From an uncultured Clostridia bacterium (GTDB taxonomy: Bacteria; Bacillota; Clostridia; Lachnospirales; Lachnospiraceae): DNA of 64,000 bases. Position numbers and translations under genes: made by a program. Under the pieces are notes generated by a model, which worked only from the letters and a program-made list of their open reading frames with translations, ran no database searches and was not told where the DNA came from. The stretch lies in the NCBI GenBank assembly GCA_947303805.1, contig CAMYZE010000005.1, positions 62,001 to 126,000 of the forward strand, read 5' to 3'. Positions 56,591-64,000 of the stretch are shown in pieces (positions within the stretch are counted from its first letter, which is position 1; each line of letters begins with the position of its first letter).

Positions 56591-57967
56591 CTATCCTAAA
56601 TCTTCAATATCTGTACTAAAACTATCTTTATCATTATTTTTATTACTTGTAAAATCATTTGTATCATTGCTATGTGATGAATTATAGTTGGATGAAGTTA
56701 TTTTTCTTGGTTTTGAAGAGAAATAGTCATCATCGTCATCATCATCGTCATCATCAAATTGATAAGGATTTGGTTTCTTACTTGAGCCACCCTTAACAAT
56801 CATAACTATTAAAATAATAATGAGAATAATTACTAATGCAGCCAATATAATAGTTACAGGGAAAAGTATTCCAAATCTTTTAGAAACCATTGTGTAAGAT
56901 TCATTGAGTTTTTCATATCTTGCAGCCAGATCCTCAAAATTACCTGAATTTGGTTCAGGAATATATCTTTGAATAGTTCCCTCGCCACTTTTTGAATCAT
57001 ATCTATAGAAATCAATATCACCACTCTGGTTCATGCCATATACAAGAAATACTTCTGGTGTCTCGTTTGCCGGAGTATTATTTGGTCCATACGCCTCTAT
57101 TGATTCACTTCCATTCTCATACTGTAATTTTTTATAGCCACTTGGTATTGGCACATCATCAGGCTTTATCATTATTGTGATTGTATATGCATTTGAAGAA
57201 AATCTTTGTCCATTGGCAATAGTAGTATTGCCATTTGTAACACCAGTTTCAAACTTTGTAACATTTAATACATATTGCTTTTTTGTCTTTCCATCTGGAG
57301 CAGTTACATCAATAGTTACTTTATTCATACCAGTTTGGAAATTAGCATTTCCAGAAATATTTACCCTTGCATCTTTATCCTCTGTGATTGCTGAAATCAC
57401 AAGCGAATCCACATCAGAATTGACTTCTGTATTATATGACAAAATGCTTGGATCAAATGTTCTATCTAGTTCTCCTGGTGAAAACTCGAGAGTTGCAATA
57501 TTAGCATTTTTTGACTGTGTATTAGATGGGTTGATTGTAACTTTTGAAGTTCCAAGCTTTGTTACATTTACAAGATTGTCTGTAGTGTCGGTAACCTCTT
57601 GATCAGCTATACTTATATTTGTTGTTCCAGCATAGAGTGCTCTAAACTTCAATTGATACTCTAAAGTTTTTGTGCCAGAGCTCTTACCAACTCCTCCTCC
57701 ATTTATTCTTACAGTTCCTGCACCACCTTCAGAATTGGTTCCTTCTATAAACTCAATCATCTTAGGATCGTACTGAACTGTGATATCAGCAGTTTTGAGT
57801 CTTACATCAGTTGACTTAACTTTACAAGCTACATTGAAAACTTTGTCTCTTGTAACCTTAGGGTCTCCGAATTGAATAACTGCAGTTCCTGCAAATGCAG
57901 AAAATGCAAAAGCAAAAACTAATGCTAATGTAGTTAATAAAAATTTTAATGATTTGAAGTTTTTCAT
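56591..57967 (-). CDS. cohesin/cadherin-like single-pass surface protein
   Basis: A 458-residue protein: signal peptide (about 1-27), cohesin-like beta domain (about 28-148, VQYDPKMIEFIEG), cadherin-like beta-sandwich (about 155-240, with LEFSPGELDRTFDPSILSY-type repeats), a hydrophilic region, one helix (about 370-394), then a run of ten Asp (about 405-414) and a polar tail. It should be anchored with the beta domains outside and the Asp run inside. The role is likely adhesion or scaffold. AGGAGGAAGT gives a strong start; clpC follows three bases after the stop. Confidence 0.75.
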   Translation of the reverse strand: MKNFKSLKFLLTTLALVFAFAFSAFAGTAVIQFGDPKVTRDKVFNVACKVKSTDVRLKTADITVQYDPKMIEFIEGTNSEGGAGTVRINGGGVGKSSGTKTLEYQLKFRALYAGTTNISIADQEVTDTTDNLVNVTKLGTSKVTINPSNTQSKNANIATLEFSPGELDRTFDPSILSYNTEVNSDVDSLVISAITEDKDARVNISGNANFQTGMNKVTIDVTAPDGKTKKQYVLNVTKFETGVTNGNTTIANGQRFSSNAYTITIMIKPDDVPIPSGYKKLQYENGSESIEAYGPNNTPANETPEVFLVYGMNQSGDIDFYRYDSKSGEGTIQRYIPEPNSGNFEDLAARYEKLNESYTMVSKRFGILFPVTIILAALVIILIIILIVMIVKGGSSKKPNPYQFDDDDDDDDDDYFSSKPRKITSSNYNSSHSNDTNDFTSNKNNDKDSFSTDIEDLG

Positions 57968-57975
57968 ACTTCCTC

Positions 57976-59997
57976 CTACTCTCCAGGTCCTTTGCCAATT
58001 AATACTTGTGCATCACCTGTGTTTATTAATCGTCCTCCCGGACCATTTGAATCTATATAATTATTTTGTGAACCTATAATTATTCCTGCATTCGTAGGTA
58101 TTAGAATTTGTGGACTAAGCGTTGCTGGATTAACTTGTACATTTTCAGCCCCTGGCTTATAAAAACTTATATTATATTGCCTGATGTCTTTATTTTCGGC
58201 AACACAGTATATAGTTGCTACAGTGTATGATGTAGTCGTAAGAATATTACCAATTCCGCCTACTGCCGCTCTCGTATCATATGCCTCTGCATTTATAAAT
58301 ACTGAATTAGTATCAGCATTTAACATTATTGAATAATCACTCACATCAGGGTTAAATGTCGGCGTCAAAATGTAATTAGCAACTGCAAGTGATTTTAATT
58401 TATTATTTGGACTACCATCCTTTGTCGGTATAGGACATGCGGTCTCAGGCATATTATTATAAATTGGAATTTTGAACTCATGAGGCATTTGTAAAACAAT
58501 TTCATCATAAGCATTTCCAAGTATCTGTCCTTCAGCTGCTGCACCTGCTACATTTGTCATATACTGATGTTTGAATAAATTATCGCCTTGGACATTCCAC
58601 TTCTTTAAATAAAATGTATCTTGTCCGCCTCTCACATAACTATTTGCATAAAAATCGCAAAGCCCATAAATACCTTTCTCTTTAGAATTCCAAGGTCTAT
58701 TGTATGAGCCTGATTGGCTCGCATACTTGAGTCCATTTTCTATTGCTGTCATGTCGCTACTTGCAAAGGCATTTATATTACCAAAGTTGTAATATCCTTT
58801 AAACTTTTTATTAGTTCCGGACACTGAATCACTACCGTTTTTACCTTGTTCTTGAAGAATCATCGAAACTATACAATAAGGGTTACAATTAACCTGCCTA
58901 CACGCATCATATATAAGTTCAGCATATGAATAAGTACCTTTAGGCATATAACTATACTGATATGACTCTTCTACATCCTGTCCACTACTATACTGTGAAG
59001 AGTTTATCACACTCTCCTGTCCAGTATTATTTTGTATAGGTAGTCCTGCTGCAGGTCCAAGTTGTTCTATGCTAGGTGAATAATATACATTGCTAAATCC
59101 TGTGACTAATCCATCACTTTCTTTATCATTCATAAGAATAGGTATTACTGGTATATTAGGGTCCCAAGGCACTAGTTCTGTCCCTGGGTAAATAATGTTG
59201 CCATTGAATGAATTTAAATTACTTGTAAGTCCTTCTGTAGTTACATTCGCATCTAGAAATGTCCCTTTTACCATTTCTTTTATGCCTGCAATTGAATGTA
59301 TATTGGCATTAAATGTATGATGTTCAAACTGAAATACATAAGGGTCATATAAAAAATTTCTTGGATCAAGATATGCTGCAGTAACTTCTCTACTTGCTGC
59401 CACCCAAGCATTACCATCAAATGTCGGCCATTTAGAGTTTACCCAATCGTATTTACCTTCATCAGTAGATTTATAAGATGAAATTGATGTTGCATTGACC
59501 AACGTTCTTGTGCCAATCAACTCATTATTTAAAACATAATTAAAATCAAGTCTTGTTCTATGTAATGTAAAAATCCAATTTGGATAATTAGCATGTAAAT
59601 CTCTTAAACCTACTTTATAAGATTCTGGAAATCCCTTCATGCTTAGATCAGCTTCAAACTGTGCATCATATACATAATTTGCTGCTTCTTTTGTAAAATC
59701 ACTTCTAATGTAAGCATTTTGACCATTATAGTTAAACTTATACCATTTCTTGCCGTTTGAAGAAACATCGTTTTGCATATCAAGTGGCACTAATCTAAAA
59801 CCAAGAGATACAGTCCCTAATATTCTATATGAAGTACCTGGTCCACTACGCACATTAACACTAGTTCCCTTAACTGAAACGGAACTTGGCAATGCATAAG
59901 TATAAATCGCACCCAAAAAACTAAAATGCGGATTTACTATGAAAAAAGAGCAACACAACAAAAAAGCAAATGCCCTTTTTAGCATTTTTCTAAGCAT
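57976..59997 (-). CDS. SH3/glucosaminidase/cadherin-like cell-wall protein
   Basis: A protein of about 673 residues: signal peptide, bacterial SH3 domain (about 40-105, with VNVRSGPGTSYRILG), a long middle part, a mannosyl-glycoprotein endo-beta-N-acetylglucosaminidase-like domain (about 350-500, with SMILQEQGKNGSDSVSG and YYNFGNINA) and a C-terminal cadherin-like sandwich (about 550-635). It should cleave or remodel peptidoglycan. Possible starts are TTG 60006, ATG 59997 and ATG 59985; none has a Shine-Dalgarno, and the promoter at 60014-60042 allows only a short leader. Confidence 0.75.
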   Translation of the reverse strand: MLRKMLKRAFAFLLCCSFFIVNPHFSFLGAIYTYALPSSVSVKGTSVNVRSGPGTSYRILGTVSLGFRLVPLDMQNDVSSNGKKWYKFNYNGQNAYIRSDFTKEAANYVYDAQFEADLSMKGFPESYKVGLRDLHANYPNWIFTLHRTRLDFNYVLNNELIGTRTLVNATSISSYKSTDEGKYDWVNSKWPTFDGNAWVAASREVTAAYLDPRNFLYDPYVFQFEHHTFNANIHSIAGIKEMVKGTFLDANVTTEGLTSNLNSFNGNIIYPGTELVPWDPNIPVIPILMNDKESDGLVTGFSNVYYSPSIEQLGPAAGLPIQNNTGQESVINSSQYSSGQDVEESYQYSYMPKGTYSYAELIYDACRQVNCNPYCIVSMILQEQGKNGSDSVSGTNKKFKGYYNFGNINAFASSDMTAIENGLKYASQSGSYNRPWNSKEKGIYGLCDFYANSYVRGGQDTFYLKKWNVQGDNLFKHQYMTNVAGAAAEGQILGNAYDEIVLQMPHEFKIPIYNNMPETACPIPTKDGSPNNKLKSLAVANYILTPTFNPDVSDYSIMLNADTNSVFINAEAYDTRAAVGGIGNILTTTSYTVATIYCVAENKDIRQYNISFYKPGAENVQVNPATLSPQILIPTNAGIIIGSQNNYIDSNGPGGRLINTGDAQVLIGKGPGE

Positions 59998-60013
59998 TTT
60001 TATCAATGCATAA

Positions 60014-60042
60014 ATTATATAATATTTAAGGCTTTTTTACAA
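60014..60042 (-). promoter_or_regulatory. sigma-A promoter of the seven-gene surface/ClpC unit
   Basis: Minus strand TTGTAA (60037-60042), 17 bases, TATAAT (60014-60019). The start would be about 60007, at most ten bases before the likely start codons. Confidence 0.6.
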
Positions 60043-60043
60043 G

Positions 60044-60065
60044 AAAAAAGGGGCTTTTTAGCCCC
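60044..60065 (-). terminator. gdhA terminator
   Basis: GGGGCT / AGCCCC stem with an AAAA loop and TTTTTTCTT on the minus strand, 40 bases behind gdhA and right in front of the next promoter. Confidence 0.85.
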
Positions 60066-60104
60066 AATTTTCACAAAACTTTCATAAAACTAACATATTT
60101 TTCA

Positions 60105-61439
60105 TTAACATATGCCCTGAGCGAGCATTGCTGTAGCAACTTTTTTAAATCCAGCTATATTTGCACCTGCCACAAAATCACCCTTAAGTCCAAATTCTTC
60201 AGCTGTCTCAGTAACCTGCTTATAGATGTTTATCATTATATCTTTAAGTCTATTATCAACCTCTTCAAATGTCCACGAAAGTCTAAGTGAGTTTTGGCTC
60301 ATCTCAAGACCAGATACAGATACACCACCAGCATTTGCAGCCTTGCCTGGCATATATAGAACCTTATTCTCTTTCATTACATTTATAGCATCAATATTTA
60401 AAGGCATATTTGCGCCTTCAACTACAAGTTTAACACCATTTTTAACCATTAGTTTTGCATATTTCTCATCAACCTCATTCTGAGTTGCACAAGGTGCTGC
60501 AATATCAAGAGTCTCGACCCATGGCTTTTCATTCTCGACATACTTCGCTGTCTTTACATAATTTAAATAATCTTTAATTCTACCACGCTTAACTTCTTTT
60601 ATATCTTTTACTACATCAACATTTATCCCATTCTCATCATAGACATAACCATTTGAATCAGAAACAGTTACGACCTTTGCTCCAAGTTCCTCAAACTTCT
60701 TAGCACAGTAAATTGCAACATTGCCAGAACCACTTATTCCAACTCTCTTTCCTGATACATCACTACCTACACCATTTAAAATCTCAGCAGCCATATAACC
60801 TACACCAAAACCTGTTGCTTCAGGTCTTGCAAGAGATCCACCATAAGTAAGTCCCTTTCCAGTGAGCACACCTTCATAAAGTCCAGTAAGTTTTTTATAC
60901 TGTCCAAACATGTATCCTATTTCTCTTCCACCTGTACCAATATCACCAGCAGGAATGTCAGTGTCTTTACCAATATATTTATAAAGTTCGTTCATGAAAC
61001 TTTGGCAAAATCTCATAACTTCATTATCTGATTTTCCCTTTGGGTCAAAGTTAGAACCACCTTTTGCTCCACCCATAGGAAGACCAGTGAGTGCATTCTT
61101 AAATATTTGTTCAAATCCCAAAAACTTAAGTATACCTTGATTTACACTTGGATGAAGTCTTATACCGCCTTTATATGGACCTATTGCCGAATTAAACTGA
61201 ATTCTATAACCTTTATTTACATGAACTTGATTCTTGTCATCAACCCAAGGAACTCTAAAACTAACAATCCTTTCAGGTTCAACAATTCTTTCAAGTAAAC
61301 CTGCTTCCTTATAGAGTTTTTCATTTTTAGAAACAATTGGCTCTATAGTCGAAAATACTTCTTTAACTGCTTGATGAAACTCAGGTTCATTTGGATTTTC
61401 TCTTACCACTTTGTCAAATACTTCATTTACATATCCCAT
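60105..61439 (-). CDS. gdhA: NADP-type glutamate dehydrogenase
   Basis: A 444-residue hexameric glutamate dehydrogenase. GPYKGGIRLHPSVN, the catalytic Lys in LPMGGAKGGSNFDP (about 122-135) and GSGNVAIYCAKKFEELG (Rossmann, about 236-252) are intact. It makes glutamate from 2-oxoglutarate and ammonia. AAAGGAGTAAAG precedes the ATG, two bases after prfA stops. Confidence 0.95.
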   Translation of the reverse strand: MGYVNEVFDKVVRENPNEPEFHQAVKEVFSTIEPIVSKNEKLYKEAGLLERIVEPERIVSFRVPWVDDKNQVHVNKGYRIQFNSAIGPYKGGIRLHPSVNQGILKFLGFEQIFKNALTGLPMGGAKGGSNFDPKGKSDNEVMRFCQSFMNELYKYIGKDTDIPAGDIGTGGREIGYMFGQYKKLTGLYEGVLTGKGLTYGGSLARPEATGFGVGYMAAEILNGVGSDVSGKRVGISGSGNVAIYCAKKFEELGAKVVTVSDSNGYVYDENGINVDVVKDIKEVKRGRIKDYLNYVKTAKYVENEKPWVETLDIAAPCATQNEVDEKYAKLMVKNGVKLVVEGANMPLNIDAINVMKENKVLYMPGKAANAGGVSVSGLEMSQNSLRLSWTFEEVDNRLKDIMINIYKQVTETAEEFGLKGDFVAGANIAGFKKVATAMLAQGIC

Positions 61440-61442
61440 ACT

Positions 61443-62516
61443 TTACTCCTTTTCCATCGCAGAAAGTTTAAGTGCTCTGTCTTCTGCTATAATAGTTTCT
61501 ATTAATTCATTTATATTACCCTTCATAATATCATCAATATTATAAAGACTAAGTCCTATTCTGTGGTCAGTAACTCGTCCTTGTGGGAAATTGTATGTTC
61601 TAATTTTTTCAGATCTATCACCGGTACCAATCTGGCTTTTTTTATCACTTGCATATTGACTATGCTGTTTTTCTTGCTCTATATCATATAGTTTTGCGCG
61701 GAGCATAGCCATAGCCTTATCTTTATTTTGAAATTGCGATCTCTCTTCTTGACAGGCAACTACTATACCTGTTGGTTTATGAATAAGTCTAACTGCTGAT
61801 GAAGTTTTATTTACGTGTTGTCCACCTGCTCCGCTTGACCTATATACTTCCATCTCTACATCTGCAGGGTTTATATGAATATCGACTTCATCAACTTCAG
61901 GCATGACAGCAACTGTTATAGTAGACGTGTGAATTCTTCCACTACTTTCTGTTACAGGAACTCTTTGCACTCTATGAACTCCAGACTCATATTTAAATTT
62001 AGAATATGCTCCTTTGCCATTAACTGAAAAAATAACTTCTTTAAATCCACCGAGGCCATTCTCGTTTACACTTAAAAGCTCTGTTTTCCAACCCATCGAA
62101 TCTATATATCCCATGTACATACGATATATTTCAGCAGCAAAGAGTGCAGCCTCATCTCCACCAGCACCCTGACGTATCTCTATAATTATATTCTTGTCAT
62201 CCATTGGGTCTTTTGGAATGAGTAATATTTTTATTTCTTCATCAAGTCTTTCTTTTTCCTTTTTAGCATTTGCAAGATCCTCTCTTGCCATAGCAAGCAT
62301 ATCTTCATCAGACTCAGTATCTATAATATTTAAAGAATCTTGCTCCATCTTTTCAGCAGCCAAATAAGCCTTGTATGCCTTAATAATTGGCTCAAGATCG
62401 TTTTGTTCTTTCATGAGCTTAGTATATCTGTCAATATCTTTTGCAACTACATCGGTACTAAGTTCTTGCATTATTTCTTCATAATGCTTATATAAAGTTG
62501 TAAGTTTACTATTCAT
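61443..62516 (-). CDS. prfA: peptide chain release factor 1
   Basis: A 357-residue RF1. GGQ motif in SSGAGGQHVNKTSSAV (about 228-243) and an anticodon-like PxT loop (PVTESSGRIHTS) identify it. It reads UAA/UAG. No Shine-Dalgarno is visible, and a TATAAT lies seven bases before the ATG. prmC lies upstream, inverted from the common prfA-prmC order. Confidence 0.95.
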   Translation of the reverse strand: MNSKLTTLYKHYEEIMQELSTDVVAKDIDRYTKLMKEQNDLEPIIKAYKAYLAAEKMEQDSLNIIDTESDEDMLAMAREDLANAKKEKERLDEEIKILLIPKDPMDDKNIIIEIRQGAGGDEAALFAAEIYRMYMGYIDSMGWKTELLSVNENGLGGFKEVIFSVNGKGAYSKFKYESGVHRVQRVPVTESSGRIHTSTITVAVMPEVDEVDIHINPADVEMEVYRSSGAGGQHVNKTSSAVRLIHKPTGIVVACQEERSQFQNKDKAMAMLRAKLYDIEQEKQHSQYASDKKSQIGTGDRSEKIRTYNFPQGRVTDHRIGLSLYNIDDIMKGNINELIETIIAEDRALKLSAMEKE

Positions 62517-62523
62517 TTTATAA

Positions 62524-62552
62524 ATTATAACAAAGTTATATTATATAGTAAA
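62524..62552 (-). promoter_or_regulatory. possible leaderless promoter of prfA
   Basis: Minus strand TTTACT (62547-62552), 17 bases, TATAAT (62524-62529). The start would be about 62517, next to the ATG at 62516. The -35 box is a poor match and lies inside the end of prmC. Confidence 0.4.
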
Positions 62553-63449
62553 TATAATAACTCTATCATTTCCTCCTAAATCTTTTACCGTTTCTATATG
62601 GGTATAACCTAAGTTTTCAAAAATCTTCTTAACATCATCATTTTGGTCATAACCAATTTCAAGATATATTTTTCCATTATTATTTAAATAATTCTTTGCA
62701 TCCTTTGCTATAGCCTTATAATACTTAAGTCCATCTTTGTCACCATCAAGAGCAAGTCTTGGCTCAAAGTCTTTCACCTCTTTTTGTAGTTTATTAATCT
62801 CATCAGATCTAATATATGGCGGATTTGCAGTTATAATGTCAAAGGACTCTATTCCAAGTTTTTCTTTAATTTTTTCCAAATTATCAAACATATCGCTTTG
62901 TAAAAAGTATATATGTTGACTCATCTCATCATCAAGACTCCTATCAAGCACGAGTTCGTCAGCATTTTTTGCCGCAATCTCTAAAGCATCATCTGATATA
63001 TCAGTTCCAACCACAAGTTTGTAATCACCAAGTGCAGCAAGAGAAACTGCTATGCAACCAGAACCTGTACACATATCGAGAATAAATTTATTTTTATCCT
63101 GATTATCTGCGATGACTTTTTCAACAAGAATCTCTGTATCCTGTCTTGGTATAAGCACACCTTGTCCTATGTTGAACTTAAGTCCACAAAAATATGATTC
63201 GCCTAAAATATACTGAAGAGGGAAATGCTGTGCTCTTGCAGAAATTAGTTCATCGAAATCTGTTATTATATTACTAATTGTTCTTTTGTCATATTTATCT
63301 TCTAATTCATCTTCACACTCAAAAAGAAATCTTGCCATATCCATATCTAGAAGATTTAGCAAAATTTCAGTTGCATCAAAATCTGGGTCTTCAATTTTGT
63401 TTCTTGCGAGGGTTGATTTGCCCTCCTCTAATATATCTCTTAATTTCAT
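62541..63449 (-). CDS. prmC: release factor glutamine methyltransferase PrmC
   Basis: A PrmC of about 302 residues. SAM motif LDMCTGSGCIAVSLA (about 120-134) and ITANPPYIR (about 195-203, the NPPY catalytic motif) identify it; the N-terminal helical domain binds release factor. It methylates the Gln of the GGQ loop. ATG 63449 has AAGTGG just upstream, in the end of the HAD gene. Confidence 0.95.
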   Translation of the reverse strand: MKLRDILEEGKSTLARNKIEDPDFDATEILLNLLDMDMARFLFECEDELEDKYDKRTISNIITDFDELISARAQHFPLQYILGESYFCGLKFNIGQGVLIPRQDTEILVEKVIADNQDKNKFILDMCTGSGCIAVSLAALGDYKLVVGTDISDDALEIAAKNADELVLDRSLDDEMSQHIYFLQSDMFDNLEKIKEKLGIESFDIITANPPYIRSDEINKLQKEVKDFEPRLALDGDKDGLKYYKAIAKDAKNYLNNNGKIYLEIGYDQNDDVKKIFENLGYTHIETVKDLGGNDRVIIFTI

Positions 63450-63451
63450 AA

Positions 63452-64000
63452 TTACCACTTACTGATACTGCCTCTGCGATTTACTTTATAGGCAACCTTC
63501 GCCAGTTTCGCTAGTGGCAAGTCAGAATCTGAATCTGAATAAAACTTATCTATAACACCATCTGGATACTCTTTATAAAATCTATTAACCTTCTCTTCAC
63601 CGTAACAATTCTCCCCTATATAGTCACCATTTTTTACATTTACTTCTGAGCAAATGAGATGAACTCCTAACTCTTTGCATATAGGTTCTAAAATATATCT
63701 TGGACTTGCACTAATTATCACATCGGTATCTTCTTTTTGTTTATAATACCAGTCATATATTTTATATCTATGCTTATCCCAAAATTCTAATACTATTCTA
63801 TCTATCTCACCATCTTCAAAACTATTTAAAAATCGATAAAATGTCTCTTTCATCTTAGTTTTTGTAACGACATCAAGTTTATATTTAATTGCATCTAAAA
63901 TAAATTTAGGGAGATACTTTATTACTTTTGTATAATGTCTTAGTAAATAGTAATAAAAATCTCGTGTGCTATCATTTTTATAGATTGTTCCGTCAAAATC
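63452..64000 (-). CDS. HAD-family hydrolase, 5' end beyond the window
   Basis: The frame runs in from position 64000; the first visible residues are DFDGT, the HAD motif I nucleophile loop. IISASPRYI (motif II Ser) and a late FYSDSDSDLPLA (motif IV Asp pair) follow, so the visible 183 codons cover nearly the whole enzyme except its first residues. The family dephosphorylates small metabolites, often with a PSP-like cap. Downstream are prmC and prfA. Confidence 0.8.
   Translation of the reverse strand, partial: DFDGTIYKNDSTRDFYYYLLRHYTKVIKYLPKFILDAIKYKLDVVTKTKMKETFYRFLNSFEDGEIDRIVLEFWDKHRYKIYDWYYKQKEDTDVIISASPRYILEPICKELGVHLICSEVNVKNGDYIGENCYGEEKVNRFYKEYPDGVIDKFYSDSDSDLPLAKLAKVAYKVNRRGSISKW

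Overview
The window reads as a chromosomal segment of a low-GC, strictly AT-rich Firmicute, most likely a member of Clostridia. The grounds are the ylxM/rpsP/khpA/rimM/trmD/rplS/lepB/rbgA/rnhB gene order, RqcH, RecU, ClpC-RadA, an SH3/glucosaminidase surface protein, ECF transporter and AGCS genes, purine-rich Shine-Dalgarno sites and TTGACA/TATAAT promoters. I cannot name a genus from the sequence alone. Almost everything lies on the minus strand; the exceptions are rqcH, tRNA-Pro and rpsT. I see no CRISPR array, insertion sequence, prophage or rRNA.

Region 1 (about 0.35-32.2 kb, read right to left from a sigma-A promoter at 32.3 kb) is a large surface-polysaccharide or glycan locus. Reading in transcription order it holds an AI-2E-family membrane protein, a WbaP-like initiating sugar transferase, a GtrII/GtrB-like pair, a GT-C-like membrane protein, a WecG/TagA transferase, the GDP-fucose pathway (gmd, fcl, manC), a UDP-2,3-diacetamido-uronic-acid pathway (wbpB, D, E, A), two GT4-type transferases, a WbuX/PseA-type amidotransferase, a GT-B transferase and a Wzx flippase. 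It ends in a pseudaminic-acid-like (nonulosonate) block: pseB, pseC, a GNAT, pseF, pseI, plus an aldo/keto reductase, a GSA-type aminotransferase and a TIM-barrel protein. A second pseB copy is broken by several lesions, and no PseG is visible. The far left end holds a frameshifted membrane gene and a small Cys-rich protein.

Region 2 (32.3-38.5 kb) has caxA-like, AGCS-symporter and thiI genes behind tRNA-Trp, and a split alarmone pair (RelA/SpoT-type synthetase, then a stand-alone HD hydrolase) behind tRNA-Val/tRNA-Met. In both cases a protein gene starts directly after a tRNA terminator. The tRNA promoter overlaps a divergent promoter for rqcH that would give a leaderless mRNA.

Region 3 (38.5-47.9 kb) is housekeeping: rqcH, an RsmB-like methyltransferase, recU, trpS, yraN, rnhB, rbgA, lepB, rplS, trmD, rimM, khpA, rpsP and ylxM. 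The ffh gene is absent from its usual place between ylxM and rpsP. A promoter plus an immediate leader terminator precedes ylxM.

Region 4 (47.9-64 kb) has an FMN-binding lipid/membrane-anchored protein, tRNA-Pro, an ECF S-component and rpsT. It then has a seven-gene minus-strand unit: SH3/glucosaminidase protein, cohesin/cadherin-like membrane protein, clpC, radA, a two-TM disordered surface protein, a MotA/TolQ/ExbB channel and a DUF2149 (ExbD-like) protein. The window closes with gdhA, prfA, prmC and a HAD hydrolase running off the end. The most unusual items are the Exb-like trio in a Gram-positive surface operon, the split Rel pair behind tRNA genes, the nonulosonate block without PseG, and a 30-base repeat that brings Shine-Dalgarno sites to gene starts.
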